Of a DNA stretch of 64,000 nt, positions 1 to 12,660 are shown piece by piece. The notes below the pieces were generated by a model. The model was not told the DNA's origin, did not search any database, and was given only the letters and a program-made list of their open reading frames with translations. Position numbers and translations under genes: made by a program. Every line of letters begins with the position of its first letter. Position 1 is the first letter of the stretch. This DNA comes from Sipunculus nudus (taxonomy: Eukaryota > Annelida > Sipuncula > Golfingiida > Sipunculidae): assembly GCA_026874595.1 (NCBI GenBank), contig CM049307.1, positions 1,823,579 through 1,887,578 on the forward strand, read 5' to 3'.

Positions 1-2150
1 GAATCCCCGTCTGGTTGGCCACATGTTGTGTGCTGTCTTTCCGCTAAAATCTTCTGTGTGATAGGAAAATTTCCTTGTGCTAATAAAACTGTCAATCAAA
101 CGTGAAAATGACAAGGTCGGTGGGTAAAAATAGAAGCCGACACCCTGTGGTATTTTAGGTCTTCGAAAGGGGCAAGTTTGAGACAAAGCCATCAAACATT
201 TTGCAATATAGATATATTTGTATACCTGCGTCTTTTAAATCTTATTGTACAGCAATGTAAAGGTACAATTAGATTTCAGTCTAATTTGTCCACCTGCATG
301 GTTTCTCGATCGTCATTTTGAATACACCATGCGCATGCATATCGAAAGTCCGCATCTTTGGTCTTAATATTTTACTTTCACTGTGTCACCGTCACTATAT
401 ATATATACGCTATAGCTTCTAATTTAAGATTGGCGAATGCATTTTATTCATTTTCTTGCATGTATCATGACTGAGACTGACTCCGCCGTATGACTTTAAA
501 GGATTATCATGACCACGACACATTTTCCATATTTAATCCCTGGGCCATGCATGCAAGCGTTGACTGGGTTTCGAGAGCGATATCAATATAAAGCGGCGTT
601 TATACCGGGTGCACGTACGGTATATGCGATATATATGCAGTCTGCGGTATACGTTATGTATTTTTTATGAATATAGGCGGCGAATGAACCCGATTTGAGA
701 AACTTTCATGGATGAAATATAAAAAGGAGTTATAAGTTCTGGTATTAGTGATCAGATTTTATGTTTAAAAGGTACACACATTTATAACTGTTCCTTACAA
801 CAATGAATAGCCTGTTATAGGCAAACGTATTACAAAAAAAAATTATTTACTTCAATTCATAATATAATAGGTTATATTTTTTAAATTTAGTTTGCTATGT
901 GCCATATATATTTAAGGATGTTTTGCAGCTCCGCCGAAAATCTGTTTCACTGGCAGTGACAACGACTGGTGCTTTTTTCAATCACTAATGAAAATTATAA
1001 TACGCACATAGGCCTATATATATACACACACACACAAAAGCGCGCACACGTGCACGTACACATGTAGCCTATACATATACAGGAAGTACTACACATATAA
1101 AAATTTGTAAAATCTGTTCAGTATGTGTTAAAACCGTATTAATACATATTTGTTCAAGCGTATAAGTCACTTACTGTCTTGTTTTACATATTCAAGGATC
1201 TGGGTGTATAGGCGTACAGTTCGATCCACGTACGTCGTAAAATAATTACTTCAATATTTCATGGAGTATAAAGTTATCTTTATATTTTACACTGGAAAAT
1301 TAACTATATCCATATAATATCTGGCTGTTTCTAATTTAAGACGGTATTAATTTTATTTTCAATCCAAAAAGCCTCTTAGAATGATTGACAGTTCTTGTGC
1401 ACGGCCGATTGTGCCCGATTACGATTGTACATAGAATGTTTGGCACAGAAATGATCACTAGTAAACAATCAGACATCACATATATATACGACATGATATA
1501 TGACAGTATCTTCGATTTTTAGTTAAGAAAATATGTTAATATTTAAAATAAATACTCATTTTATTATATGATATCGGTTAAAAATGGTTTTCAAGTGCCA
1601 GTACATGACACAGTAAGGAGGTCACGCAGATCACGTGCGTGGTGTCTGTCAGACGCGTCAGTCAGTCGGACGGCGATCATTGGTCACAAGTTAAACCAAT
1701 AAAAAAGGGGATAATATATGATCTTGGAAATGTTTAACGGAAGTTAAATCTGTAAACACACTGCACTTGATTTTGTCACCAGGATTGATTGCCAACATTT
1801 GGTAATTTACCGATTTCTGATGAATTTAGCGTAGGTGTCTGATTTTACTCTCGCAGCCGACATGTTACCAGGGCCCACGTAACAAGGCCACGTGAGTGAA
1901 AGTCAATCATTTTTATATTTTTTCCAACAAGTCTGCGTTCGCGCCAGTTTGGATCTTGGTCACATGTTAGAACAACACTTGACGTTTTTCTCTTTCATTT
2001 AAGTACAAATATGATGGATGACAATAAACATTTCACCCCCAAAACTTGCCCCAATTACGGGTATGTAAAATGGGCTTTAGCGCGCCCGGGCGGGCGTTTT
2101 TGAACACCAGGCCCGTGACAAACCGCGCGCCCTGGCGGGCGTTATTGGAG
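1..2150. other. AT-rich non-coding stretch, no gene recognised
   Basis: No reading frame or exon here resembles a known protein on either strand. There are short dinucleotide runs near 398-410 (AT) and 1015-1040 (AT passing into AC), then a small GC-rich island just before the first repeat array. It could be intron or intergenic sequence. The sequence alone does not decide this. Confidence 0.6.
2080..2150. repeat. Pair of GC-rich direct repeats
   Basis: Two imperfect copies of a GC-rich block (CGCGCCCGGGCGGGCGTT at 2081-2098 and a CGCGCGCCCTGGCGGGCGTT-like copy ending near 2142) lie about 45 bp apart. They are the only strongly GC-rich sequence in the first 2.1 kb and directly precede the repeat array. 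No function can be assigned. Confidence 0.6.
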
Positions 2151-2185
2151 TTTAAAGCCTTAAGTGGCAAGGGGAAGAGAGTGAG

Positions 2186-3520
2186 GTGTGTTGCATATTA
2201 GCATTGGATGTCTGCAGCGTAAACGTGAATGTAGGTGGTGCCACCAGTTTTGCCTATGATGTAGAGCTATGTGAGATCTATATACAAGCAAAATTTTGGC
2301 CCAATTGGTCAAAATGTGAGCTTGGATGTCTGCAGAGTAAACATGAATGTCGGTGGTGCCACCTGTCATAAAATCAAGAAAATTGTCCAGGATGTATAAA
2401 CCTGCAAAATTTGAGGTGGATAAGTCAAACCACTGCTGAGATATGAGTGATTTTATCCCAAGGCAGATGAACAGATGGACGCTGTGCATAAGTGGTTGCT
2501 GGTGGTGCCAACAGTTTTGCCTATGATGAAGAGCTATGTGAGATCTATACACAAGCAAAATTTTGGCCCAATCCGTCAAAATGTGAGCTTGGATGTCTGC
2601 AGAGTAAATGTGAATGTAGGTGGTGCCACCTGTCATTAAATCGAGAAAGCTGTCCAGGATGTATAAACCTGCAAAATTTCAGGAAGATAAGTAAAACCAC
2701 TGCTGAGATATAAGTGATTTTATCCCAAGGCAGATGAACAGATGGACGCAGTGCATAAATGGTTGCAGCTGGCACCACCAGTTTTGCCTATGATGAAGAG
2801 CTATGTGAGATCTTTACACATGCAAAATTTTGGCCCAATTGGTCGAATGGTTCCTGAGATAAGAGCTTGGATGTCTGCAGCATAAATGTGAATGCAGGTG
2901 GCGCCACCTGTCATAAAATCGAGAAAGCTCTCCAGGATGTATAAACCTGCAAAATTTCAGGTGGAAAAGTTAAAACATTGCTGAGATATGAGTGATTTTA
3001 TCCCAAGGCAGATGAACAGATGGATGCTGTGCATAAATGGTTGCAGGTGGCACCACCAGTTTTGTTTATAATGAAGAGCTATGTGAGATCTATACACATG
3101 CAAAATTTTGGCCCAATCAGTTAAATGGTTCCCGAGTTATGAGCTCAGATGTCTGCAGAGTAAATGTGAATGTAGGTGGCGCCACCTGTCATAAAATTGA
3201 GAAAGCTGTCCAGGATGTATAAACCTGCAAAATTACAGGTGGAAAAGTAAAACCACTGCTGAGATGAGTGATATTATCCCAAGGCAGATGAACAGATGGA
3301 TGCTCTGAAAAAATGGTTGCAGGTGGCGCCACCATTTTTAGTGTATGTTATAAAGCTATCAAAGGACTACATTTATGCAAAATTTTTAGCCTGATCGATC
3401 AAACGGTTCCCGAGATATGTAGGTTTATGTGTGGAAACAGACAAACAAATGGACTCTGGGCAGCGAGAAAAGGTCAGAGGTCAACCAAAAATGAGGGCGC
3501 AGCAGTTCACATGTGACCTG
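2186..3520 (+). repeat. F4-type tandem array, about 270-bp units
   Basis: About four and a half tandem units. The phrase GCAGATGAACAGATGGA recurs at about 2463, 2729, 3009 and 3284, giving spacings of 266-280 bp. Each unit carries two GGTGGNGCCACC palindromes; perfect GGTGGCGCCACC copies sit at 2898, 3175 and 3322. The array ends in a terminal block finishing CAGTTCACATGTGACC (about 3418-3520), which also ends the array at 7360-8608. Short open frames inside it are repeat translations in several frames and are not genes. Confidence 0.85.
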
Positions 3521-3536
3521 ATGATAAACCCGATTC

Positions 3537-3965
3537 ATTTAAAATGCAAACCAAGTTTTTTCAAACAGTTGAAAGATATAGTTCCAATAATCTGGGGATT
3601 CTGCATCTAGACATTGTGTCTAAACATCTAGACACTGTGTCTAGACGTCTAGACACATTGTCTAGACACCGGCCTGAGCCAGGTCAGTTGCCATGGTGAT
3701 GTCTGGACCCCACCTGTTTGTACTGAGTGACCTCTTGACTTGGCTGCTGAAACTCAGCATGTTGTCAAATCTGTTTTCAAACACAGAAAGCCTTTTTCAA
3801 TTGGCTACAATGCTTTTTTAAAGCTGTATTTACCCAATCTATTCTTATAAAACTGGCAGAACCCTACCATAGAATAATTCTTGTAAAGTTTAAACCAATC
3901 AGCTTAACAGTTTCATAATAAATCAGTGTATAAGCTAAAAGAGTTTAAAATTACATTTTCGCTAG
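3537..3965. repeat. Interspersed repeat with a GTCTAGAC cluster, copy 1
   Basis: About 430 bp that recurs at 11087-11520 with the same order of landmarks: ATGCAAACC, GTTGAAAGATATAGTTCC, the TCTAGACA cluster, CCATGGTGATGTCTGGACC and ACTCAGCRTGTTGTCAAATC. It is probably a fragment of an F2 element core, since F2 end sequences precede the second copy. Confidence 0.75.
3639..3667. promoter_or_regulatory. Cluster of palindromic GTCTAGAC sites
   Basis: Three perfect GTCTAGAC octamers at 3639-3646, 3647-3654 and 3660-3667, with degenerate relatives just upstream. GTCTAGAC is the palindromic Smad-binding element known from animals. Binding is an inference; the repeated octamers are directly visible. 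Confidence 0.4.
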
Positions 3966-3966
3966 T

Positions 3967-5095
3967 AAAAAACACATCCATGCATTAATAATCAAGATAT
4001 TGGAGGTTTTGTATCAAATATTTTTATTATTCTGGGGTACATAGATCTAATTTCAGGTTTTTTAAAAAGGATATTTTTTATTGAACTCCCTAGATTTTTA
4101 GTAGGCTTCTAGGGTAAGCGGTTACATTTGTGCCCTGCTGATAGAAGAACGGACGCTCGGATGGCTAGATGGCACAACAGACAGACAGATGATGAAGAAA
4201 GCACCATACCTTAACCTCAGATGACCTAAAGTCAGCTGAGCTAAAAGTTTACAAATTTTGATCTAACTTCCGAAATTCAATTAAAACTTAGTTGAATATA
4301 GATATATGTTTGAAATAGACTTTGTAGCTAAACATATTATTGTAAACTGAGTAACTATTTTTCCTGATTTTTTATCAAGTCATCATGTGTGGGCCCATAA
4401 CTTCAAGAATTTATGCAATATTGAACTAATTTCTGGCATGTAGATAGGAAATATATGCAGGAATGGTTATATTTCATATGAAATGATTGACAAAATGCTT
4501 TTCATAGTGGGTAGTTTTGAAGTGTTACAATAGATTTTTACTGGAAAACAGGTTTTTCCTTCATGTCTTGAAGGAAAGAAGTCGCAGTAACCCAGTTTTA
4601 GGTTTGGTAGGAGAACATCGGGACATCTAACTCTATATTGAATTTTTTATTTGTAGGTCTCACAGTTTAAAAATGTGCCCTGTTAACTGCTGGCAAGCCG
4701 GACAGATGGACGATGGACAAAGGACCATCACTTTAGCTCAGATGACTTATAGTCAGCTGAGCTAAAAATTACAGGTGTCACAACCAGCTTCAGGAACAGA
4801 CAAAACTACTCAGAGTCAATATTCAAGGCAAGATTCATGGCAATCCATGCATTAAGTGTCAAGATACTGGAGGTTTTGTATCAAATTTTAAATTACTGTA
4901 GGGGTTTTTAGCCTCATAGTTGGGTGGATATAGTTCACAGGGACCTCATTTCAGGTTTTTAAAGGAGACTTTTAATGACCTCCCTGGATATTCATAAGTT
5001 TCTAGGGTCTGCAGTTACAATTTGTGCCCTGCTAATGGAATAAGGACAAAGCACCATTCCTATACCTCAGTCAACTTTCAGTCAGCTGAGCTAAA
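3967..5095 (+). mobile_element. Three successive F1 3' ends (truncated copies)
   Basis: Three F1-type 3' termini ending CAGTCAGCTGAGC-TA occur at about 4241, 4761 and 5091. Each follows the F1 core phrases TCAAGATAYTGGAGGTTTTGTATC and RTTTGTGCCCTG and a GGAC-rich stretch. No full 5' end ACAAGGGACC is visible for them, so they are truncated or chained copies. The middle one keeps the clear 3' hairpin TAGCTCAGATGAC / GTCAGCTGAGCTA. Confidence 0.7.
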
Positions 5096-5596
5096 AACAG
5101 ATTGATGTGCCAAATTTACAGGCTAAATTAGTAAACAATTTTTGTGAATGTTCATAATGAGTTCACTGTTGAAGTGATTCTTAGTGCCAGCAGCAAAGAA
5201 CTAGGTCATGAAATGAATATATTTGAAAGGTCAACGAGTTCATTATTCGAACTATGTTGCCACAAAACATTGTTAATCAGATGAATTTCCTCAAAGTATT
5301 AAAATGAAGTAAACCTGGCTTTTTTTAGTCCTTTCCCACTGTCAACTGTATAAATTTGTTCAATTCCTCCTTTTTTAATCTTGTATTTAAGCATAGAACT
5401 GACCACAGAAATGTTAATCACAAATACATGATGAGTACACAAACATGGTACATGGTACATTCAGAAGACGTTCTTAACTTCTAGTATTATAGCCCATTTA
5501 CAAAACCTGACAGATTGAAGGGCCAAGTAACTATTTATCAATAATTGTTGTGTTCATTGAAAATTCCATAACAGTAATTATTTAATAACATCAAAT

Positions 5597-5634
5597 TTAT
5601 ATATATATATACACACACACACATATATATACTT

Positions 5635-5687
<53 letters not shown>

Positions 5688-5688
5688 A
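5597..5688. repeat. AT/AC microsatellite
   Basis: Compound dinucleotide repeat: AT, then AC, then AT, a longer AT tract, and AC again. It is simple sequence. Confidence 0.95.
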
Positions 5689-5811
5689 GAGACAAAAATC
5701 TGTTTACTCCTATTTATACAAAATGAGAATACAAATAATCTAAATATATAAATAAATTAATATAAACTTATATATTTAACATGGATTGTACAAGTAGTTA
5801 TTATAACTAAT

Positions 5812-5995
5812 CAAGGGACTCTACATGGCTCTGATGATGGCGTTCTGTAGTATGTGGAGGGAACTGAAGAACCTGGAGAAAACCACTGGCCTTGGACAGG
5901 CAACTACAACCCACTCTCCTAGCCACGCTGGGGACCGAACCCAGGTCGCCAGCAGAGAGGGTCGTTTTACCCCTTGACTGTCAAGGCCCCAAAAT
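5812..5995 (-). mobile_element. SINE-like fragment with a tRNA-type B box
   Basis: Read on the minus strand, 5930-5942 gives GGGTTCGGTCCCC, a good match to the RNA polymerase III B box of tRNA genes. About 45 bases of tRNA-like sequence precede it and a central block containing GGTTTTCTCCAGGTTCTTC follows. Similar central blocks occur in marine-invertebrate SINEs. The A box is degenerate and no tail was identified, so this is probably an old fragment. Exact ends are uncertain. Confidence 0.5.
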
Positions 5996-6191
5996 ACCTT
6001 CCAAAATTATTTAAATGTAAGAATACTTCAGGTAAAGAATTTCAATGTAAAAAAAACAGTAATGAGTACCTATAAAATTTAAGATTTTGATTATTTGGAA
6101 TAATATATAATATAGACTATTATTATCTGATGAACTGAAAAAATTAAATCATTATCTGTAATTGGTAGTAATAGTCATTGACTGTGCTTAC

Positions 6192-6365
6192 CATTGTCTG
6201 GAAACAGGAATGCAGCTGGACCAGGAAGGGTGGTTTGTGCTGCAAGGCGAGGACTCGCTTCTCTATCATGGTGCACTCAACATCATCGTCCTGGATTATC
6301 ACATCTTTCTTTAGGATTTTTATAGCATACAGCTCATCTGTACCTTTTCTTTCGGCAAGCATGAC
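6192..6365 (-). CDS. PRKC: Exon of a conventional protein kinase C (kinase N-lobe)
   Basis: A 174-bp, 58-codon exon on the minus strand. It starts directly after an acceptor (AATTTCAG, intron AG at 6366-6367) and ends at a donor (ATG|GTAAGC, GT at 6190-6191), so both boundaries are phase 0. The translation begins [20 protein letters not shown] and contains [21 protein letters not shown] and QLHSCFQTM. This order is diagnostic of the ATP-binding lobe of conventional (alpha/beta/gamma-type) PKC. The lysine in YAIKI is the invariant ATP-anchoring lysine, and the glutamate that pairs with it is expected in the alpha-C helix (VECTM region). The product would be a calcium- and diacylglycerol-dependent Ser/Thr kinase of cytosol and membrane. 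The glycine-loop exon should lie at higher coordinates and the DRLYF-containing exon at lower ones. I found neither in the window, so both flanking introns are long and full of repeats. The frame is intact with no lesions. Confidence 0.93.
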
Positions 6366-7084
6366 CTGAAATTGAGAATCATCATTTTAAGTATTTATGA
6401 AATGCTTCAACACGTATTCCTGACAACCAATGAGCATCCAACAGTTCTGCACAAAACAGTTCTTGATTAGCATTACGTTTAGGAGCTGAAGGTGCCCGAA
6501 GGCTAAGATCTGAGCTCTAATGTAATCTCTCAACTACAGGTTCCGAGTTCTGGGTAACACCCTGCCTGCAAAGAGAAAACAGGTTCCAAAGACCTAAACT
6601 TCAAGGCTTAATAATGAAATCTCAGTCTCCATTATTATTTAGTAAACAGTATTATTCCTGTCACAGAGCAATCATTTATTGATAAATACAAGGGACCCAT
6701 GGGTGATCATGCTCAGCTCTCAGTAATGATTAAACATTTTTTGGTAATTCCACAATACTAATGAAAACAAGGCTTACAGGCCTAATGCGAACCTGTGCAA
6801 AGTTTGGAAGTATGAATGGAGGTTTATTTTTAAAATTTAATATTGATCCTCTTATGTCCTGCATATCTACCTTAGTCATTATGATTTCAGCAAAATGGAT
6901 GTTTCTGACCTGCAAGTTTCATACTAGGACATTTGAAAACTAGGATTTATCAGTCAGGATATTTCAGATATGTTCTTTTTGCCAGGGAGGATTATTGGGA
7001 CAGATGAATGGACAATTTGGCAGCATGGTTTTGGAGAAAAACATTTTTTAATGTTATTTAGCATCTTCCCTATAAAAATCTAAG

Positions 7085-10000
7085 ACAAGGCCTACAGGCC
7101 TAATGCGAACCTGTGCAATGAGATTACACCAGGTATAATGCTTCAATGCTGGACCATTACTTTTCAAGAACATGTGTAACATGTATTTGAACAATTGCAA
7201 GTACTAAACACTTAGAACAAGAAACAATTAAACAAACATCACTGCTTCAATTCTGGCATGGGTGCACACAATCAAAAACTAGAATATGGGTAGTCAACAA
7301 GCGACTACGTGTATCCGCCAAAATCAGAGTAGGAAAGGTGAAGTGAGGCATGGATTGAGTAGCAAGGGGAAATAGAGTGAGGTGTGTTGCATAATAGCCT
7401 GGATGTCTGCAGCCGATATGTGTGTAGGTTGCGCCTTCTACCCCAAAATCCAGAAAGCTGTCCAAGATGTATAAACATGCAAAGTTTTAGTCAGATAAAT
7501 AAGTCAAACCACTACTGAGATACGAGTGATTTAAGCCCATGGCAGAAAAACAGACGGGTGTTATGCAAAAATGGTGGCAGGTGGTGCCACCAATTTGCGT
7601 ATGATAAAGAGCGATGGGAGATCTATACACATACAAAATTTCAGGGGGATATGTCAAACCAGTCCTGAGATATAAGCCTCAATGTCTGCAACATATACAT
7701 AAATGTAGGTGGCGCCACCTGCCACAAAATCTAGAAAGCTATCCAAGATGTATAAACCTGGAAAATTTTAGACAGATATGTCAAACCACTGCCGAGATAT
7801 GAGTGATTTTATGCCACGACAAACAAATAAACCAATGCTGTGCAAAAATGATTGCAGGTGGCACCACCAGTTTTGCATATGATAAAGAGCTAAGTGAGAT
7901 CTATAAACATGCAAAATTTTTGCCAAATTGGTCAAATGGTTCCTGAGATATGAGCTTGAATGTCTGCAGCGAAATATGAATGTAGGTGGCACCACCTGTC
8001 ATAAAATTAAGAAAGCTGTCAATGATGTATAAACCTGCAAAATATCAGGTGGATAAGTGAAACCACTGCCGAGATATGAGTGATTTTATCCTGATGCAGA
8101 TGAACAGATGACCGCTGTGCAAAAACAGTTACAGGTGGCACCACCAGTTTTACGTATGATAAAGAGCTATGGGAGATCTATAAACATGCAAAATTTTTGC
8201 CCAACTGGACAAACGGTTCCAGAGATATGAGCTTGGATGTCTGTAGCTAAAACGTGAATGTCGGTGGTGCCACCTGTCATAAAATCAAGAAAGCTGTCCA
8301 GGATGTATACACATGCAAAATTTCAGGTGGGTAAGTCCAACCAATGCAGAGATATATGTGTTTTTACCCTAAGGCAGATGAACAGTTGGACACTGTGCAA
8401 TGATTGTTGCAGGTGGCACCACCATTTTTTGTGTATGTTATAAAGCTTTCCAAGGGCTACATTTGTGCAAAATTTTGAGCCTTATCAGTCAAACGGTTCC
8501 CGAGATATGTGGGTTTATGTGTGGAAAAAGACGCACAAATGGACGCTGGGCAGAGAGGAAAGGTCAGAGGTCAACCCAAAATGAGGGCGCAGCAGTTCAC
8601 ATGTGACCGATCATAATTCCGAATTTTAAAAATTCTACCCAGTGGTTATGGAGGAGTTCTCCGGAATCCTTTGTGGCGATGGCGGCAGCGTCGGTGTCCG
8701 ACTGAAAACATAGTATCCGCAAAACTCTGTTTTAGCGGATACAATGATTGTAGCTGGCACCATCAGTCTTATATACAACGAAGAGATATATACATATGCC
8801 CAATGTCAGACTGATATGTCAAACCCCTCCTGTAAATAAGCAGGTAAATACACTGTGCAAAAGTCAATGTAGGTGGCACCACCTGTCTTGTAAATGAGAA
8901 TACCATCAAAGACGCATAGACAGGTATCAGTCCAATACATCAAATTTTCCCAGAGTTTGATGCACTGGGCTGACAAGGCTTAGGTGAGTAAGGCAGTTGC
9001 CCCCACGTGACCTGTGACAAATTGCTGCCTCAAGCTACTGCACTGAGTATACTCTTGACCTGCACCTAGCTAGAATGAGTGAACTTTTGACCTGTACCTG
9101 GCTGCACTGAGTGAACTCTTGACCTCTGGCATAATCTGACACAGTTGGCAGTCTGATAGATTCAGGCTGATCTTTGGTGCCAAATATGATGCAGTGAGCA
9201 GTCTGACAAAGCTATAAATAGAATGCAGCTACTGCACTGAGTGAACTCTAGACCTATACCTGGCTGCACTTCTTCCAATCCTGGCACTGTGCCAAAACTA
9301 TTTATAGAGCTGACATCATCTTGACCAATGGCCAACATCAAGGCACTGGCAATCTGCCAGTGGTAAACCAAGTGCTGCCATCTGTTCACAAAAGTGGTCC
9401 CTACTTGAAATAACTTTGAAATTTATTTTCCCAAAACAAAATGCTTTTTCAGTTGACTTTTTATAAAAAAAAAAGAAATCAGGAATATATGTAAAATTAT
9501 TATGGATGCATACTGAATGCAAAATTAAAATAAAGATATATATCATTGATGGCAAATTCTTGAATTAAGTTGAGTAGGGATACCAATAATTTATAATCCA
9601 CGTACTGTTGTCTTTATATAGCCATAGAGAGCTGAATATCCATGATTGTAACATTGCCTGGTATGATGAATAACTTAAATCATATATCTAACCTTTTTAA
9701 AAGCTTTCAAAAAAATTTGTTGTCAATATTAACCAAATATAACCTGAAAACTAAATGTCTAGTGGCATGATGTAATAGATGCTTATAAACTGGTGCCAGT
9801 CTAGATGTAACTGCATCACACAGCCTACATATATGGTAAAATGACTCAATTCAATCTCCATAATTCAGCCAAAAATCATTCATGTGGAACCATTAATGAC
9901 AATTATTATAAGAATTTATGTAGGGATTATTCTTGTAAAATATTTAACAAACTGGCATCAGTGGCATCAGTGGAAAAACGTTTCGCAAGTTTATAACTCA

Positions 10001-10910
10001 TATAGGAAGATACAGCAAACTGGTTAAGTTCAGCTTCCTGTAACTCAGCCAAAAAGCACTGAAGCAAAACCATTTGAACAAACTTGAATTATCAACATCT
10101 GAGGATAATTAATGTGTGAGATTTAAGAATTTAGCCCAGTAGTTTTTGAGAAGAAGATCTTTGTAGCCACTGAGCTAAAATGGGCTGTTATGGCATATGA
10201 CTAAATTCAGCTTCCTATAACTTAGCCAAAAGTCAATGAAAAGAGACCATTTGAACAAGCTTCAGAAAGCACTACCCTAAGATCATTTCTGTGCGATATT
10301 AAACATTTTGGCCATATGGTTTCAGAGAAGAAGTTTTTTGTAGCCCTCAGTGTGATACAGGCACTAATGACCCCATAACAAAAAAGGCCGATGCAGGTGG
10401 CGCCACCAATACCTCTATTTCAGATATGACCTATGTGACCAACATTGGCATAAAATTTGGTGATGGTAGCTCCAGCCGTTTCTGAGATTGTAATTTTAAT
10501 ATGCTTTTTTGCACAGTTAACAAAGTTCAACCTCCTGTAACTCAGCCAAATATCTCCGAACTGGAACCATTCGAACAAACTTGAGAAAGATTGCTCCAGG
10601 GATCATTTCTGTGAAATATTGGACAATTTGGCTGGACAGTTTCGGAGAAGAAGATTTTTAAAGCTTTTTTTAGCTTTTTCCCTATAAAACCTAAGAAAAT
10701 GCAGTTAGAAAAAAAATAAACAAAATCCGAAATAGATTTTTTGGATGACTGACAATTTGCAAAAAATTTGGTGATGCTAGCTCCTGCCGTTTTTAAGATA
10801 GCTATGGTTAACGTACAGACGACGCACGACGCACAACGTACGACGCATGACGGATGACACACAATGCACGACGGACGCCGCCGCACCATCGCATAAGCTA
10901 ACAGGTTCGC
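7085..10910 (+). mobile_element. F2 element, copy 1 (carries a nested F4)
   Basis: The 5' end ACAAGGCCTACAGGCCTAAT contains the palindrome pair AGGCCT-AC-AGGCCT and is followed by GCGAACCTGTG. The 3' end reads ACAGGTTCGC-TAAAA near 10901-10914, the inverted partner of the 5' subterminal motif. The core shares long stretches with 32280-33612 and 55779-58851, for example the phrases around 9265, 9508 and 10385. A perfect GGTGGCGCCACC lies at 10396-10407. There is no coding capacity. An F4 element interrupts it at 7278-8745. Another F2 5' end fragment lies just upstream at about 6767. Confidence 0.7.
7278..8745 (+). mobile_element. F4 element nested in F2
   Basis: The 5' end ACTAGAATATGGG is followed by the hairpin GTAGTC...GACTAC and the motif GTATCCGCC. 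The core is a tandem array of the same roughly 270-bp units as 2186-3520. The 3' end is a hairpin, GTATCCGC-AAAAC-TCT-GTTTT-AGCGGATAC, followed by AAT. The empty site is in the F2 copy at about 55941-55957 (ACAAAACTGATTGTAGCTGG); here the flanks are ...TCAAAA and GATTGTAGCTGG. The junctions agree to within about 3 nt and show no target duplication longer than that. Confidence 0.75.
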
Positions 10911-11086
10911 TAAAAAGCAGTTAGCCAAGAAAGAAGCAAAATCCGATAGAATTTTTTAGATGACACACTTTTTGCAAAAAATTTTGTGATGCAAGCTCCT
11001 GCCCTTTTGAGATAGCAATGACGCACAGCAGATGACGGAAGACGGACAACGCCACACCACTGCATAAACTCACAGATTGGCTTAAA

Positions 11087-11520
11087 ATGCAAACCTAGTT
11101 TTTAAAAACAGTTGAAAGATATAGTTCCAATAGTTCTAATCTGGGCATCTGCATCTAGACAATGTGTCTAGACATCGTCTAGACGTCTAGACATTGTGTC
11201 TAGACATTAAGACATATTGTCTAGACACCAGACAGAGCCAGGTCAGTTGCCATGGTGATGTCTGGACCCCACCTGGTTGAACTGAGTGACCTCTTGACTT
11301 GGCTGCTGAAACTCAGCGTGTTGTCAAATCTGTTTTCAAACACAGAAAGCCTTATTCAATTGGCTACACTGCTTTTTTGAAGCTGCATTTACCCAATCTA
11401 TTCTTATAATAGTGGCAGAACAATACCACAGAACAATTCTTGTAAAGTTTAAACCAATCAGCTTAACAGTTTCATCATAAAACAGTGTATAAGCTAGAAG
11501 TCTAAACTTACATTTTTGCT
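11087..11520. repeat. Interspersed repeat with a GTCTAGAC cluster, copy 2
   Basis: Homologous to 3537-3965 over its length. Here the cluster has five perfect GTCTAGAC octamers, at 11166, 11177, 11185, 11198 and 11219, against three in copy 1. The cluster has therefore changed its number of sites between copies. Confidence 0.75.
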
Positions 11521-12660
11521 TGTAAAGAACGGATCAATGTATGGGGCACCACCAACACCTCAATTTCAGATAGGACTCATGTGACAAACATTGGCATAAA
11601 ATTTGGTGATGACAGCTCCAGCTGTTGCTGAGGTTTTAAGTTTACTATGCTTTTTTACACAGATGACTAAGTTAAACCTCCTGTAACTCAGCCAAAAATC
11701 TACGAACTGTATCCATTCAAACAAATTTGCGAGAGATTGTTCTAGGGATCATTTCTGTGAAATATTGGACTATTTGGCTGGAATGTTTCGGAGAAGATTT
11801 TTTTATCTTACTTTTCCTGTATAAAATCTAATAAAATCACCTAATCAAAACCATTTTAACAAATATGAATTATCAACATCTAAGGATCATTCAGATTATT
11901 CATTGAGATTAAAGAAGTTGACCCAGTGGCTTTTGAGAAGAAGATCTTTGTAGCCACTGATCAGAAATTGGCTGCTGTAACATTTGACTATATTCAGCTT
12001 CCCATAACTCAGCCAAAAGTAATGGAACAGAGACCATTTGAACAAACTTGAGAAAGCACTTCCTGAGGAGCATTTCTGTGCAATATTAAACAATTTGACT
12101 TTACACTTTCAAAGAAGAAATTTTTTGTAGCCCCTTGTATGCCTCGGGCACCGTTGACCCCCGTGCAAAAAGACCAATGCAGGTAGCTCTACCAATACAT
12201 CAATTTCAGATATATCTCAAGTGACCAACATTAACATAAAATTTGATGATTACAGCTCCAGCCATTTCTGAGATTGTAATTTTAGCATGCAAATGACTAA
12301 GTTCAACTTCCTGTAAACTGGTAAAAAATCACCGAACTGGAACCATTCCAACAAACTTCAGAAAGATTGTTCCAGGGAACATTTCTGTGAAATATTTTAC
12401 AATTTTTGCTGGACAGTTTCAGAGAAATAAATTTTTAAAGGTTTTGACGCTTTTTCTCTATAAAATCTTAATAAATGCAGATACCAAATAATAAGCTCTA
12501 GGGCACTAAGTTTCATGTTTGACTAATTCTTAATTGTAATTTGGAGCTGCTTGCTCCGACGGTTTCTGACTTACAGCCAAGGACGGCGGACAGCCAACCA
12601 AGGACGGAGGACGGCTGATGGCAGATGGATGACACAGCGCCACAGGAGCTTATCATAATG
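11521..12660 (+). repeat. Degenerate F2 core fragments
   Basis: Repeats of the F2 core phrases AACTCAGCCAAAA, GAACCATT.GAACAAACTT, TTTCTGTGAAATATTGGAC and AGCTCCAGCYRTTKCTGAG occur in this stretch, as in the F2 copies. The end at about 12600-12650 is a decayed relative of the F2 terminus. No gene is supported. Confidence 0.6.
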
